Shown piece after piece: positions 11,055 to 22,322 of a DNA stretch of 64,000 nucleotides (position 1 is the stretch's first letter; every line of letters starts with the position of its first letter). The notes below the pieces were generated by a model, which saw only the letters and a list, made by a program, of their open reading frames with translations, did not search any database and was not told the origin of the DNA. This DNA is from Cladorrhinum sp. PSN259 (taxonomy: Eukaryota; Ascomycota; Sordariomycetes; Sordariales; Podosporaceae), in assembly GCA_033725935.1 (NCBI GenBank), contig MU867068.1, positions 621,681 to 685,680 of the forward strand. The letters are read 5' to 3'. A program made the translations under genes and the position numbers.

Positions 11055-11954
11055 CTATTGTAAGAGTCTTCGCTCGACTGGGGACACTTGAACGTCCGAA
11101 TGGGTTTTGCACACAAACACCTTCGTCAACGAATTCCCCGACCAGCATAACCTGGCCCCCAAGGGCCGTATATATGTCTCGTTGCCAACGATTTTGAAAT
11201 GCAAATTAAACCTGGCGTTGCTGATGTATCGTGGGCTACTTCTCACCATTTGGTGTCAGAACGAACCGACATCTCAGCTCTGTTGATGTATGAGCGAAGA
11301 TGGTTGGTCACCGGTTGTTAACACAGTCGCTGTTGACACGAAGCCACAGCCAGGAGACATATCACGATTCGAGCATGGATTGGACCACCTTGAACTGTCA
11401 AAGGGCCTGTTCACTTGGAGCAAAGCATGTTTACACGGTAGGCCTCAATGCTACACGCGACAAATATTTAAGGGTGGGCATGAATTTCGGATCCTAACCC
11501 AAACACACAAGGATCCTGAAACAGCAGGATGAGGTTCATAGTTCTGATCATCTCCATCCTCACCATCCTCAGCTCCGATAGCCTCCCAGCAAACTTCCAA
11601 ATCATTAGCCGTAGCAGGGTCAAACTCGCCCTCCCCACGCCGTTCGTCATACTTTTGACCAATGTACGGACTCATCAAATTCTCCATCTTGGTCCGCGCA
11701 ATCTGTTCTCATTCCAGATGGTATCGTGGTTTTCAATAACTCTGAATTAGGAGACGTTTGTCTACGTCGAGGATCGGGAGCAGGGCTTCTTCCTCTGTCG
11801 GTGAAAAATGGCAGGACTTGGCAAGTGACTCTATATAACTCATAAGCGAGCACAAACTTTTCGGCCGTCGACTATTTGCTGTTACACTTGTTCTCGTACA
11901 CTGCATCCTTGCCCCGCCTTGTAAGTTCTGCAGTGGATTAAAGGCAAACTTCAA
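11055..11954 (-). pseudogene. Decayed coding remnant with in-frame TGA stops
   Basis: Protein-like segments follow one another in a single minus-strand frame. They include a part near 11830-11733 (TEEEALLPILDVDKRLLIQ), a part at 11687-11510 (MENLMSPYIGQKYDERRGEG and an acidic tail), and parts at about 11425-11290 and 11249-11060 (KIVGNETYIRPLGARLCWSG). The interruptions near 11734 and 11711, and those near 11275 and 11260, are all TGA. Each would be an arginine codon (CGA) if a C-to-T change were undone. A shift of frame is also likely between 11500 and 11430. I do not recognise the family. The consistent frame over 900 bp and the single type of stop argue for a dead gene and against chance, but exact limits are uncertain. 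Confidence 0.4.
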
Positions 11955-12076
11955 TTTGATTCTTATTTTGTGATTTTATTTGTGGATGGCTAAGGCCGGG
12001 CTCAGAGCAGCAATGTGTGTGACGTGTATTTCGTACAGGGAGGTTCTATGCAGCTGCCAGCGAATCTGCACAATCT

Positions 12077-12116
12077 TAGCGAAATTTGCTAGCGAAATTT
12101 GCTAGCGAAATTTTGC
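12077..12116 (+). repeat. Three tandem copies of a 13-bp unit
   Basis: TAGCGAAATTTGC is repeated three times, the last copy with one extra T. The unit is nearly palindromic around AAATTT. It lies about 530 bp upstream of the replication factor C gene. Confidence 0.8.
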
Positions 12117-12504
12117 TCTGGGTCTTTGTCTCTACTTCTCCTCCTCTCTCTCACAAAATCTACAACTTTAGCACTCTGATCAACTCCCGAGTATACCGAC
12201 TGGCGGTTGGTTCAGAGTTTAGAAGGCAGTCCATCATATTAATGCCGTATGAGCCAACTACGTGATCAAACTATTCTGGTACAGACAGTCAACTTTACTA
12301 ATGGCCTCGGCTGTGTCAATCCTATCCAATGTCTCAAATGCGTCAATAGAATCTAGCTTCTAGCGAGATTGCTTTTCCTGTAGAAAGTGAAATATTCTGT
12401 AGCACTAACTGAAATAGTGGGGCAAACAATGCCCCCACTTTCCGACATGAATTCTTGGCTGTGTGACGCGGTTCAGAAAATCAATTAAGCTTGCACACCC
12501 TACG

Positions 12505-12519
12505 ACGCGTCAAACGCGT
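12505..12519 (+). promoter_or_regulatory. Two MluI cell-cycle boxes (ACGCGT) upstream of the RFC gene
   Basis: ACGCGT occurs at 12505-12510 and again at 12514-12519, 123-137 bp before the ATG of the replication factor C subunit. ACGCGT is the binding site of the MBF factor, which in yeasts drives DNA-replication genes at the G1/S transition. Two boxes nine bases apart at this distance from a replication gene are unlikely to be chance, although binding is inferred. Confidence 0.7.
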
Positions 12520-12641
12520 TGCAACTTCCAACTCCATCCATCATCATCACCACCGCCACCAACGAAACCGACCTCCCACCCAATTGAAGAATTCCGTTTG
12601 CCCAATTCCCCTACCCTTCCACACAGAAACAGACCACCAAA

Positions 12642-13937
12642 ATGTCTGACCTTGAAGACGAGATGGACGTTGATGTCCCTGTTTCCAAGGAGATCACATT
12701 CTCATCCGAAACGAACAAAGGGAAGCGCAGTGCAGCAAACCTCCCAGTTGAGGCCGAAGACAGCTTACCATGGTTAGCTTGCCCCCCTCCAATCATTTGG
12801 TCTCGATGCCTCTAACATTATAAAAAGGGTCGAGAAATACCGCCCCGCAACACTAGACGATGTCTCGGGCCACCAAGACATCCTCGCAACCATCAACAAA
12901 TTCGTCGACTCGAACCGATTACCACATCTCCTCCTCTACGGCCCCCCAGGCACAGGCAAGACCTCGACGATTCTCGCCCTTGCGCGACGCATCTACGGTA
13001 CCGAAAACCTTAGACAAATGGTGCTGGAACTGAACGCCTCCGACGACCGCGGCATCGACGTCGTGCGCGAACAGATCAAGACTTTTGCATCCACCAAACA
13101 AATCTTCAACTTGGGCGCGCAGGCCAATCGATCGGGCCTTGCGGGCTTCAAGCTCATTATTCTCGACGAGGCAGACGCCATGACCAACACTGCCCAGATG
13201 GCGTTGCGTCGCATCATGGAGAAGTACACGGCCAACACCCGTTTCTGCATCATTGCCAATTACTCCCACAAGCTCAGTCCCGCGCTGCTGTCGCGGTGTA
13301 CCCGCTTCAGATTCAGTCCCCTGAAGGAGAGGGATATCAGGGTGTTGGTGGATAAAGTCATCGAGGAGGAAAACGTCAAGATTATGCCCGAGGCTACCGA
13401 GGCGCTTGTGCGGCTTAGTAAAGGTGATATGCGACGGGCGCTGAATGTGTTGCAGGCTTGTCATGCTTCGAGTATGTTTTTTTTTTAAAAAATCCTTCTT
13501 TACTCTTATGGTTTGCTATTTTTACTAACTGAACTCTCAAAAAAGGTACGCCACTCCAAGTCCGAGGCCAGCCCAAGATCGCAGAGAAGGATATTGTCCG
13601 AGAAACCATTACGGTCGAGACTATCTATAATTGTGTTGCGGCACCGCCACCAGACGCCATCAAGAAGATTGTTGACACCTTGCTCAGCACGAGCGACGTT
13701 ACCTCTTGTCTCTCTACGATTAACTCAATCAAGGTAGCGCAGGGTTTGGCTCTGGCGGATATTATTACTGCTATTTCGGAGGAGCTGGTCAAGTTGGAGG
13801 TGAAGCCGGAGGTCATGATCACTTGGCTGGATGCTTTGGCGGATGTCGAGCACAGGGTGGCCAGCGGTGCGTCGGAGGCGATACAGACTGGTGCCGTGGT
13901 GGGTGCGATACGGAACGGCGTTGAGTTGATGGGGTAG
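12642..13937 (+). CDS. RFC3: Replication factor C subunit 3 (clamp loader AAA+ ATPase)
   Basis: Exons are 12642-12772, 12828-13471 and 13546-13937, with introns of 55 and 74 nt (branch points CTAACA and ACTAACTG). The spliced product is 388 residues, a little longer than the yeast and human proteins because of an acidic N-terminal extension. It forms part of the pentameric clamp loader that opens PCNA rings at primer-template junctions in the nucleus. Visible motifs are PWVEKYRP at 43-50, Walker A GPPGTGKT at 82-89, Walker B LIILDEADAM at 153-162, and the SRC arginine-finger motif at 199-201. The pattern ELNASDDRGID and the lack of a ligase-like domain match the yeast Rfc3 / human RFC5 type better than Rfc2 or Rfc4. 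The start has an aaaATG context. Confidence 0.95.
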
Positions 13938-14517
13938 ATACTTTACAATTGAGGATTCTCTTTGCCAAACCATAACTGTTTGCTTTTTTTGCATTGGTGT
14001 GTGATGAGAGAATGTGAGGGAGGAAGCATGTCATTCAGAGTTATGGTCTCCTCTCTAAACATCTATCTGTCTGTGCCCCCCTTTTTTGCAACTGGAGGCA
14101 GCCTCACGATTTGTGGCGCTCAATAAAGCGACGCCGAGTTTGTGAGAACTTGATGGATGGCGCGGCGGCGTTCAAGCCTGGGTCGGTCAAGGATGCTGGG
14201 GGTTTGGCTGATATCTGGTTGGAGTTGTTTTTGTGGGAGAGGGACGTGTTGTGAAAATGGAAGTTTGGGTTTGAGACCAAGGTACCTTAATAATTAATGC
14301 TGCTTCTGTTCATATTTTGAGACACAGCAACTGCGGAAAATAAACTTGACGGCAGGAGCAATCTAAACCCTTTTGGAGCATGCAGGCCAAGGCAGCTGAA
14401 AATCCTGAGAGCCTGAGAGGCCGCCTGACTGGGAGACTTGGACCAAGAAAACAACCTTCTGATCCATCTAGATAAATCTTTTCTTGCATTCTGTATCTTG
14501 TTTATATTTATGACGCA
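13938..14517. other. Intergenic with a possible gene-end fragment
   Basis: After the RFC stop, bases about 14115-14254 on the plus strand read as a coding-like stretch ending in a TGA (residues AAAFKPGSVKDAGGLADIWL and a few more). It has no start and no recognisable family. It may be the decayed 3' end of a lost gene. The rest is unremarkable promoter sequence. Confidence 0.35.
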
Positions 14518-17237
14518 ATGTCGGGCCCAGCACCAAAGCGAAGACGTCTGAGTGATAGCTCGTGGGAAACCGTGGCCGTTGGTAAAGGAAAGGCACGGAA
14601 GAGGCACCCTTCAGCCCGAAGCGGGGTAGATGCCCGGCTGCCAGCCTATCAGTACTCTCCTCTTGCACCGTCCCATATTTGACTCCTTCAAATCCTTCCT
14701 GAACCCAATGCTCCGATTCGATGCTATTTGATTAACTATCCTCTCGTTCAGCATCATCGGCAAGGAACACACCTCTATGATGCTGTCTCGTACGTCTGGG
14801 GGCCTCCGCCCAACACCCACCACATTATTGTCGACAACAAGTTCTCTGTTCTGGTCCGGGAAAACTGCCATGGCGCCCTGTGTCGGCTTCGAGATCCCTT
14901 CTTACCGAAGATTGTGTGGGTGGATTCCGTTTGCATCAATCAGCAAGACAACGATGAGAAGACGGCACAGGTTCAGATGATGACGATGGTCTATGCCTCG
15001 GCTGAGAGGGTTACTGTCTGGCTGGAGGAACCAGGAGGCGGCGAGGAAAGCAGACAGAACAGTCGAAAGACCTTGCAGGCGATCGGTGCTGCTGCTGCCC
15101 ACAAGGATGGGGCTGCCGCTTTGCGTATTCCTTGGGTCTGGTTCACACGAGTCTAGGTCCTCCAAGAAGTCGCCGCCGCTCGACACATCGTGATCATGTG
15201 CGCCGACATGGGGAGTTGGATGGATATGCGTTTTGCTTGGGCTTGGAAGCGTTGGATATTTTTCGAATTCAATACGATATCAGCCGAGACGGCGACAATA
15301 GGGGCCTTCGTCGTCATCTGACTCTCCAACAGTACGCCGACTTGATGGTGGAAACGTCTAGAAGCTGGGAAGGTCCTCTAAGGTCGTCAATTCTCCTCAT
15401 CAAGGGTACAATAACTCGTCCCAAAGCAATATCAGTCGATGATACTGCCGAGAATTTCTCCCTCTCGTTGATGCCTCTCCCGGAGTTGATCAATCTTTAC
15501 GGCGACCGCCATGCCACGGACCCCCGAGACAAGGCTTATGCACTCCTTGGGATGAGCTCCCTCACTCCTGCCGGCATTGTGCCCGACTATAATAGCACTT
15601 GGTAAGAAGCCTTTCATACCATCGTCGCGTCCCTTGTCGGCAAACCAGCATCAGTTACAACGTGGAATGACCACGAGGTTGCAGTGATAAAGACCAAGCT
15701 GTCACTTCTGGGTGTGAGAGACGAAGTAACTAGGACAAGTGGAGCAATCGACAGACAAGACATGAAAGTGCAGCTTATCAGAGCCCGTTCTACAGTCGAC
15801 TGGTCAATTCAAGCACTGGCAAACCCAATATTGAAGGGCGACCTCGTTTGTCTCCTTGACGGCACCTCCAAGCCCAGCATAATCAGAAAAGATGAGACAT
15901 ACGAGCACTTTCTCATCATCTGCATCGACACACCTGCAATGAACGTCAAAGAAAAGTTTGAAGTCGACTGCACTCGGATAGGGCGTTCCGGCTTCTGGAA
16001 AGCTTTCTCCCCAGTCGAGCTTACCCTGGTTTGGGATTGGAGCATCTTCGGCCAGGCGTCTGAGGAGCATGGCCAGAGGCTCCTTCATTTGGATCTCGTA
16101 AGCTCATCAACTCCAGGCCCTCGGACGCTCAAGGACACAGTGAGCAGGCCGCAAAACCTTGGCAAATTATTAGCACAGCTCGGTAAATCCGAGGACGCTG
16201 CAGACCTTTTATGGAGTGCTTTGGGTATATGCCAAGAGGCATGCGGAGTGTACAGTCTTGAAGCCACCACAGCAATGGAAACAACTGCGGAAATATTCCA
16301 CGAGACAGGCCAATACGACCGGGCCAGGATTTTGGCATTTGAGGAAGCCGTCCTTGCCAAGAGGGGAAACTTTTTGACCTTCATTCAAAGTTCCGTATAT
16401 ATGGCTTTGGTCAAAAACCAAAAGGTTACGGACAAATTGATTCGTGCCATGGGGGGTAATGGACCACAACTTCCTACGACCGAGATGCTTCTCCATGCGG
16501 AGGCGTTCTCACAGGAGAAGGATGCATGGAGATGGATTCTCGACGATACTCGGAGCAACGCAGCCAGCACTGGGATTGGTGTAGACGACTCAATCCTTGA
16601 AGCGGCAACAGCCAATCGCTACGGGGCTGTCATAGCCATGTTATCTCGTTTCAGGGACAGAGTACCAACCATCGAACACAAACTGGCAATGGAGATGGTC
16701 CGCAGGCTTACCTGGGCTTTGCAGTGGAGTACAAAAGAACAGAAAACCTCTGCAGCACATTTTCTCAAGTCATGGGAAGGCAGGTTCACCAAGGAGGTCA
16801 AACAACAGGTACTAGAAGAGATGATGATGCTCCATGACCACCGGACTGTAGTGCTTGGATTTGAGTTCCTCTTGGACCTGTGGGACGGTTTCGACTATAA
16901 GAAACTCACCATCAAGGCGACAACCAGTCCGCACATGATCAAGATACTCCATCAATTGCTGCGGAAAACTCGAGAAAGCCCAAGGATGGTGGAAAGCATC
17001 TTCACGGTGATTTTTAATCTGGTGCCGGATTCCAGGGCACAAAAAACAATGGAGGCACTCGGCGAGGAGATCTTTATGAATAGATTCGGATGGTTTTTCA
17101 CCACCGAAGTGAAAGACCACATGTGGCGAACCAAGCGCTTCAACCCGAGGACTTGGATTTTGGAGAGTGAGAATGGATTTTACGAGAAACATTATTCCCA
17201 TGAGGACCTCGATTATGGCTACGAGTCAGATTGGTGA
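14518..17237 (+). pseudogene. HET-domain (heterokaryon incompatibility) gene, disrupted
   Basis: One frame from the ATG at 14518 carries the HET domain hallmarks: YQYSPL, LLQILPEPNAPIRC, YDAVSYVWG, IVWVDSVCINQQDNDEKTAQ, and after the breaks VLQEVAAARHI, DGYAFCLGLEAL and DPRDKAYALLGM. HET domains trigger fungal self/non-self cell death. The frame is interrupted by TGA at 14680-14682 (an Arg position in the family), TAG at 15154-15156 (a conserved Trp), a frameshift near 15208-15213 where two extra bases sit in a G run, and TAA at 15603-15605. From there to 17237 an intact frame of more than 500 codons continues, with a helical repeat-like region around 16140-16360. None of the stops fits a GT-AG intron. 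The long undamaged 3' part shows the loss is recent. Confidence 0.88.
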
Positions 17238-17775
17238 AGGCTCTCTCATCTGCCGACAGAAAGCCGAAGGGCTCAGGCTTGTGTTCCTCACATTTCGGAT
17301 ACAGTTGCCTGAAGTGGATGGCCGCATTTCTGAGTTCCCAATGCAGGCAGCGCCCCAATAAAGGTAAATCCCGTTTTCTCACCAAAAAAACACGGAGCCT
17401 TGTGCTTCCAGACACCGCCTGTCATCTTGTGCAACCCTTTCATCATTCTCCATCATCAGGTCGCACCAAGATTACACTGGGATTGGTCAATTCCTCCACC
17501 CATTACCGAACGCAAAGTGCTGTGCCGCGACGCCACTGCCAGTATTGTCCAGCTGCGATGCATGTTGGATCATGCGATTGGGCGCCAATTAGCATCGTGG
17601 CCAGCTCCTCATTACCAAGCATGGTCTCCTGCATGTTCTGAACCCAAACGCTAAGCAGGCTCCCAGAGCCTCGTCTGAAAGCCATCATGCTGAAATAACA
17701 CCGTTCCCACATTGTGTTCGCTTCTTCTCCTTGTCCCCCAACCTCGACCCCAGTTTCTCAAGATTGGCATTCAAA
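17238..17775. other. Intergenic, promoter of the CorA-like gene
   Basis: No gene is supported. The open frame at 17231-17641 overlaps the HET gene's end and has a composition unlike a protein. The last 100 bases are pyrimidine-rich with CTTCTTCTCC runs, as expected just upstream of a fungal start codon. Confidence 0.5.
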
Positions 17776-20700
17776 ATGTCGCCCCGACCAAGAGAACAAC
17801 CCTCGAAACGCTCGCTCAAGGCCAAACCCACACGATTAAATCCGTCTGTGTTTGATCCAGAATGTGCCCCAGCAACTTGTCTTTCGGCTTCGCCTCATGG
17901 TCCGGAAACAATTCGGGACCACCTCCGTCACTACTTTGGATGCATCAACATTGCCGACCGCACTAACTATCTGGACCCTAAAAACGAAATCTGGGACTAT
18001 GAGTTTAACCAAGAGCTCAAACACGTCGGCTCACTCCCCAAGTACTCAGATCTGGATGAGAGCGAGAGACAGGAAGAAGCTAGGAAGAGGGTCAAGAAGA
18101 AGATCCAGAGCGTTGCTGTTGCTCTCGAGGGCCAATACAGACGAAGTTACATTCTGAGACGAGCAATTCTGAACTCCAAACCCGCAACTGATTCAACTGA
18201 AACCTGTCGTCATCTGGTGAATCGTGTGGAAGAGAGCGCGGGGGAATGGAGGACGTGTAAGGACTACCTTGAAGGGATGAAACTTGTGCGGCAGTGGAAG
18301 CAGGGTAAGCGCCAGGATCGACCAGACACCAAGTTGGAGCATCCGGGCTTTGAAGAAGAACGAATAAAAATCAGGCGAATCGTCAAAGAAGCTCGAAATA
18401 ATCAGGATCCGCCGTTGGATACCGAGTTGGCAGACTACGATGTGGAGAGAGATGTGAATGGCTATCTTATCCAATACACCCTCAAGAAAGATACGCCTTC
18501 TGCACAAGCCTCCCGACAATCCACAAATGACCCAACAGGCATCATTACTGAGCATGGCACAAGGACTGAATCACCGACGAGCACTATTTCCTTGCCTCCC
18601 TTACCAAAACCTGCACCGAGCCGTGTGAACAGTCGAGGGTCTGCATCCAACACACATGTTGCACACCTGGAGCCGGTGGACGAAGAACTCACGGACCCGA
18701 GATTCAAGGGGCGATTTCCGGACCAACGAATTGGAATGAGTCTGCTCCTCGGGTTAGATAAGCATCTTCCCAGCACTGGTGGTAACGGAGGGAACTCTAG
18801 CAACATAGAGAGCCTCCCCACTGAGAATGTCTTGTCAAGAGATCAGTGTAAAAAGAAGGATTCCACAAGACTTCGATACTTCCACATCCCATCAAACAAC
18901 ATGGATTGGGTTGAGAAAGCAATTGCGCGCTACTACGACGAGGACCAGCCGGACCTTTCAAATACAACAAGAGACCCTCCAGTCAAGACACATACACAGA
19001 TGCTTTTGCGGCCCCAATTTTGGCGTGGTCAACAACACGGCGCCAGGAGTGGTGTTATTCATGCTCGACACATGCGGCCGCTTTGCGAGCGGATCTCCTC
19101 GGAGGTCAACGAGATTGAGTACAACCCAAAGAACATCGTCCTGTTCATGCCCTATCTGCATTGGGATACCGATAGGATGAGGAACAAGATATCCAACATG
19201 ATCGACGCCGAGTCAGAAAAGCAGCGGTTAAAGCACGAGAAAGAAGCTAGCGAAAAGAGAGCAAACCGCAAAAAGGAAAGAGTGGGTCTCGATCCGCCAG
19301 CAGAACGAATAAAACACCCAAAGGAGGAACCGAATCATAAACTGCTGATGTGGGCCAGAAAACATGGCAGATTGGGGGCCAACACGGGAGTAAAAGACTT
19401 ACCCGAGGCCGTGGCTCAGGTCACGCCAGTGGCAAGGAATGGAGACCACATCGAGATTGATCACAACGGGCGACTCGAGATCAAGAACAAGTTGGGTCAG
19501 TACCTGATTGATGCTGCCAGGTTGTACGAAGCCATGGCTACATACCGCGACCAACGGATCCTTGAAAAATATCTTTACAATGACCCGCCACTTCATCCAC
19601 GACGGACGCTGGATCAGTCATACTACTGGACACTGAGAACAACCAAGGCCCGAGACCGTGATCAGGTTGTGTATCGGGGTACTAGCATGAATCTCGACTC
19701 CTGCCACAGATATGAGGTCAAAACAGAGCAGCCCGAGAAGACGTCTAGACTGGGCCGCTTCGTCTTCACATCCAAGACAACGGCTGACATGTCTGAACAT
19801 TGGCAATGGAGTGATCACACAGATAAAACAGACGAAAATGGCTGTGACCACTGTCGAAGTGATATCCGCAAAATCTCACAGGTCATCATGGTCGACCAGC
19901 TTTGGATGTGGGTTCTCGACGAGAAGACGATTATCACTTCTTTTCCTCGACGCTACGGCTTCAACAAACAGGACTTGTCTGGCGTGCATAAATCCATCCG
20001 TATGAGGCTCAAGTCTGCTCGGAAGAACCAAATCAGATCCATCTATGACCTGGCTCTGATTGTTCTGGATGAGTGTTCCAATACATTCTTTGATCGGACC
20101 AAGACAGAGGTGAGGCGCTTCCTGTGCACACGTCCCCAGTGATAATGATTTTGCTAATACATGAGGCAGGACAGTCAACCTCAGGTGATGGACATCTTTT
20201 CCGAGTCGATCGGTAATGTGGTATGTACCAAATCTTCACGCAACGCAGCTTCAGGCCTAACATCGGTGTGACAGACCAATCAGCATACCATCTCCTTTCA
20301 GCATGTTTGGCATTGGACGCAAAAGGCTTCGGCTATTTACCGCTCAAAGTCAAAATATGTTGACTCGTCCGATCTCCATGTCCCACTGCTAGACATCAAC
20401 CCAGAAGGAAAGCTGCAGCGGGAAGTCAAGGACATCATCGATGAGCTGGACATCATGATCACTGTTCATAAGAAGCAGAAGGAAGTCATCCGAAGATTTT
20501 GCAAGCACGTCGAACGTATCCTCGACCCAGAAGGAAACTGGCCTGATGGATCTGACCATCAAGATCAACAAGACTCCCACATGCCCAGAGCGCAGTCGAG
20601 TACCATGGACACCACACCGAATGAAGGGAAGATGACGGAAAAATCGGACGAGAACACAAAGGTTAGGGAGAAGCGTGATCAGCTGTGTTGGTTCCGTCTG

Positions 20701-21641
20701 CAATCTCACGAACTGTTGGCCGAGGTGGATGATCGTCTGGATGAACTCGAGGGGCTGAAGAAGGGTGCCGAGAGCACGGCCAAGAGCGTTGGTTTTCCAT
20801 CCGCACTCTCGATAATGGTGATTACCGCTGACAAATATCGCAGGTCAATGACCTTCTCCAGCTGAAACAACAACAAGCCAGCGTGGTCCAAGCCTGGGAA
20901 TCAGTCAAGCAGGCCGAAGAAGCCGTCCGCCAGGGACGAGCTATCATGATGTTCACCGTTATGACCATCATCTTCCTTCCCATGTCGTTCATCTCGTCCA
21001 TCTTTGGCATGAACAACCGCGAGTTTGGTGGTGAGGGTAACCCGTGGAGCGTCAAAGATCAAGTGCTCCTCTACATCCTGCCGATATCGTTTGTGGTTAT
21101 CCTCATATCGGTCACGATAGCGTTCTCTAATCTGCTTCGTGCTCTATTATACTCGGCGTTCTGTCTGCTCAAGACATGGGCTGTTGTGCAGTTTCGGATT
21201 TACTGGATGTGGCTTGACGTGAGGGAGAATGCGTGTTCGATTAGTATTATGAAGTGGACCGAGGACAGGGTTCAAAAGATGAAGGAGGAGGTTGAGATTC
21301 AGAAGAGGAAGAAGAAGAGGGAAAAAAGGGAGAAGAGGAAGGATGATGAGGATGATAATGAAAAGCCGGGGAGTGGGAGCGAAAATAATAAGAAGAAGGG
21401 AGGCGAGGGGACGAGTATTTGTGAGTCAAAGGTGGGAGAGAATGGTTCTAGTTCCAAGAAGAGTCCGAATGGGGATATGGGGACGGGAAGAGGGGTTGGA
21501 CAGAGGAACAGTTTGAACGGACATTTGGCGCCTGTGCTTTCGGGTGATGGTCGGGGTGATCCGAGTGCGAGTGGGTTAACGTTTATGGCGCCTCATGTTT
21601 CTCATCAGTCATTTGTGAGGGGGAGTGACGAGATTGTGTGA
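17776..21641 (+). CDS. Large CorA-like (Mg2+ transporter-related) membrane protein
   Basis: Four exons (17776-20109, 20170-20220, 20275-20787, 20844-21641) with introns of 60, 54 and 56 nt join in frame to 1231 residues. The start is the ATG at 17776 (caaaATG); upstream codons in frame include only a TTG. The C-terminal part is CorA-like: a coiled region (DLLQLKQQQASVVQAWESV), a first membrane helix at about 1000-1019, the GMN signature at 1021-1023, and a second helix at about 1041-1062. CorA proteins are homopentameric Mg2+ channels. In fungi, proteins with this C-terminus commonly carry long cytosolic N-terminal regions of unknown role, as here (about 960 residues, charged, with no clear domain). 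The tail is strongly basic and Lys/Glu-rich, then Gly/Ser-rich. Transport function is inferred from the GMN motif only. Confidence 0.87.
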
Positions 21642-21912
21642 GGTAGTGGGTTTCTTTGTGAACGTTTCAATGCTATTCAATTGGAGAATATTGAGCCTTT
21701 AACCTGATAGCCTTTTTTTAACATCTTTTGGTCCCCTCCTCCCCCTTTTATTTTTATTTTTATATTTTTTTTGTCGTAGTGCACAAAATTAATAAAAATG
21801 CAGTGTGGTGCACTTGGTCAACCGTTTTAAATGCTATTAAATTCGAGAATATCGAGTCCTCAACCTGACAGCCTGACAACGTGAATTATTCCACTTCTTC
21901 TACGAACAGCCT

Positions 21913-21961
<49 letters not shown>

Positions 21962-22322
21962 CGGGGGGCGCGGGGGGGGGGGGGGGGGGGGCGGNNNNNN
22001 NNNNCCCCGTTTACATTAAGAAACAACACATAAAGCCCACGCAACACCAAATAACCGTAAACCCGGAATTTATCCCAGCCTTTTCCCCACTGCCCTGGCC
22101 CCCCCCCCCCCCCCCCCCTTCTCGTCGCAGTAGTTGGACCAAACAAGCTGGTAGCGCTTTTGGTGATCCACAACGAGAAAGAAACCTCGGTTGAATACCT
22201 CTAAACTCTATGAAATTTCCTATAAAAATAACATGTCGAGATTATCATTATCCTCAGCTGAACCACGTCTAAAAAAAATAAAAAATATTCCCACTCGAAG
22301 GTATATCCAGAAAAAGATGACA
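21642..22322. other. Intergenic with direct repeat and assembly gap
   Basis: A block of about 50 bp just after the CorA-like stop (21664-21714) is repeated in diverged form at 21823-21874; both contain 'aatgctatt' and end in 'aacctgayagcc'. This is followed by the homopolymer and N stretch. No gene is visible. Confidence 0.6.
21915..22118. other. Assembly gap: long G run, 10 Ns, then a C run
   Basis: A run of about 80 G with a few C interruptions starts at 21915 and ends at ten Ns (21995-22004). A C run follows at about 22100-22118. Long G runs next to Ns are typical of sequencing or gap-filling artefacts, so the length and content here should not be trusted. Translations across it are meaningless. 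Confidence 0.9.

Larger units (their letters stand above)
8260..12480. other. 4.2-kb gene-poor region
   Basis: No complete gene is visible. The first kilobase is the promoter side of the transporter starting at 8259. Scattered frames of 60-170 codons at 8.5-9.4 kb overlap each other on both strands and look like chance in GC-rich sequence. From about 10.9 to 11.95 kb the minus strand carries a decayed coding remnant (separate entry). A 13-bp unit (TAGCGAAATTTGC) is repeated three times at 12077-12116. Confidence 0.5.

Noticed and set aside
12077..12116. Short direct repeats considered as a CRISPR-like or integration array
   Set aside because: Three abutting 13-bp copies without spacers in a fungal genome are a simple tandem repeat.
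15603..15660. Possible intron beginning GTAAG at the third HET stop
   Set aside because: The codons after the TAA continue the family sequence in the same frame (AFHTIVASLVGKPASVTTWN), and removing the segment up to the nearest CAG would break the frame.
17731..17775. Upstream extension of the CorA-like frame
   Set aside because: The codon at 17731 is TTG, not ATG. The first ATG in frame is at 17776 with a good context.
21886..22194. Frames encoding poly-Gly or poly-Pro around the N gap
   Set aside because: They translate homopolymers and Ns and are artefacts.
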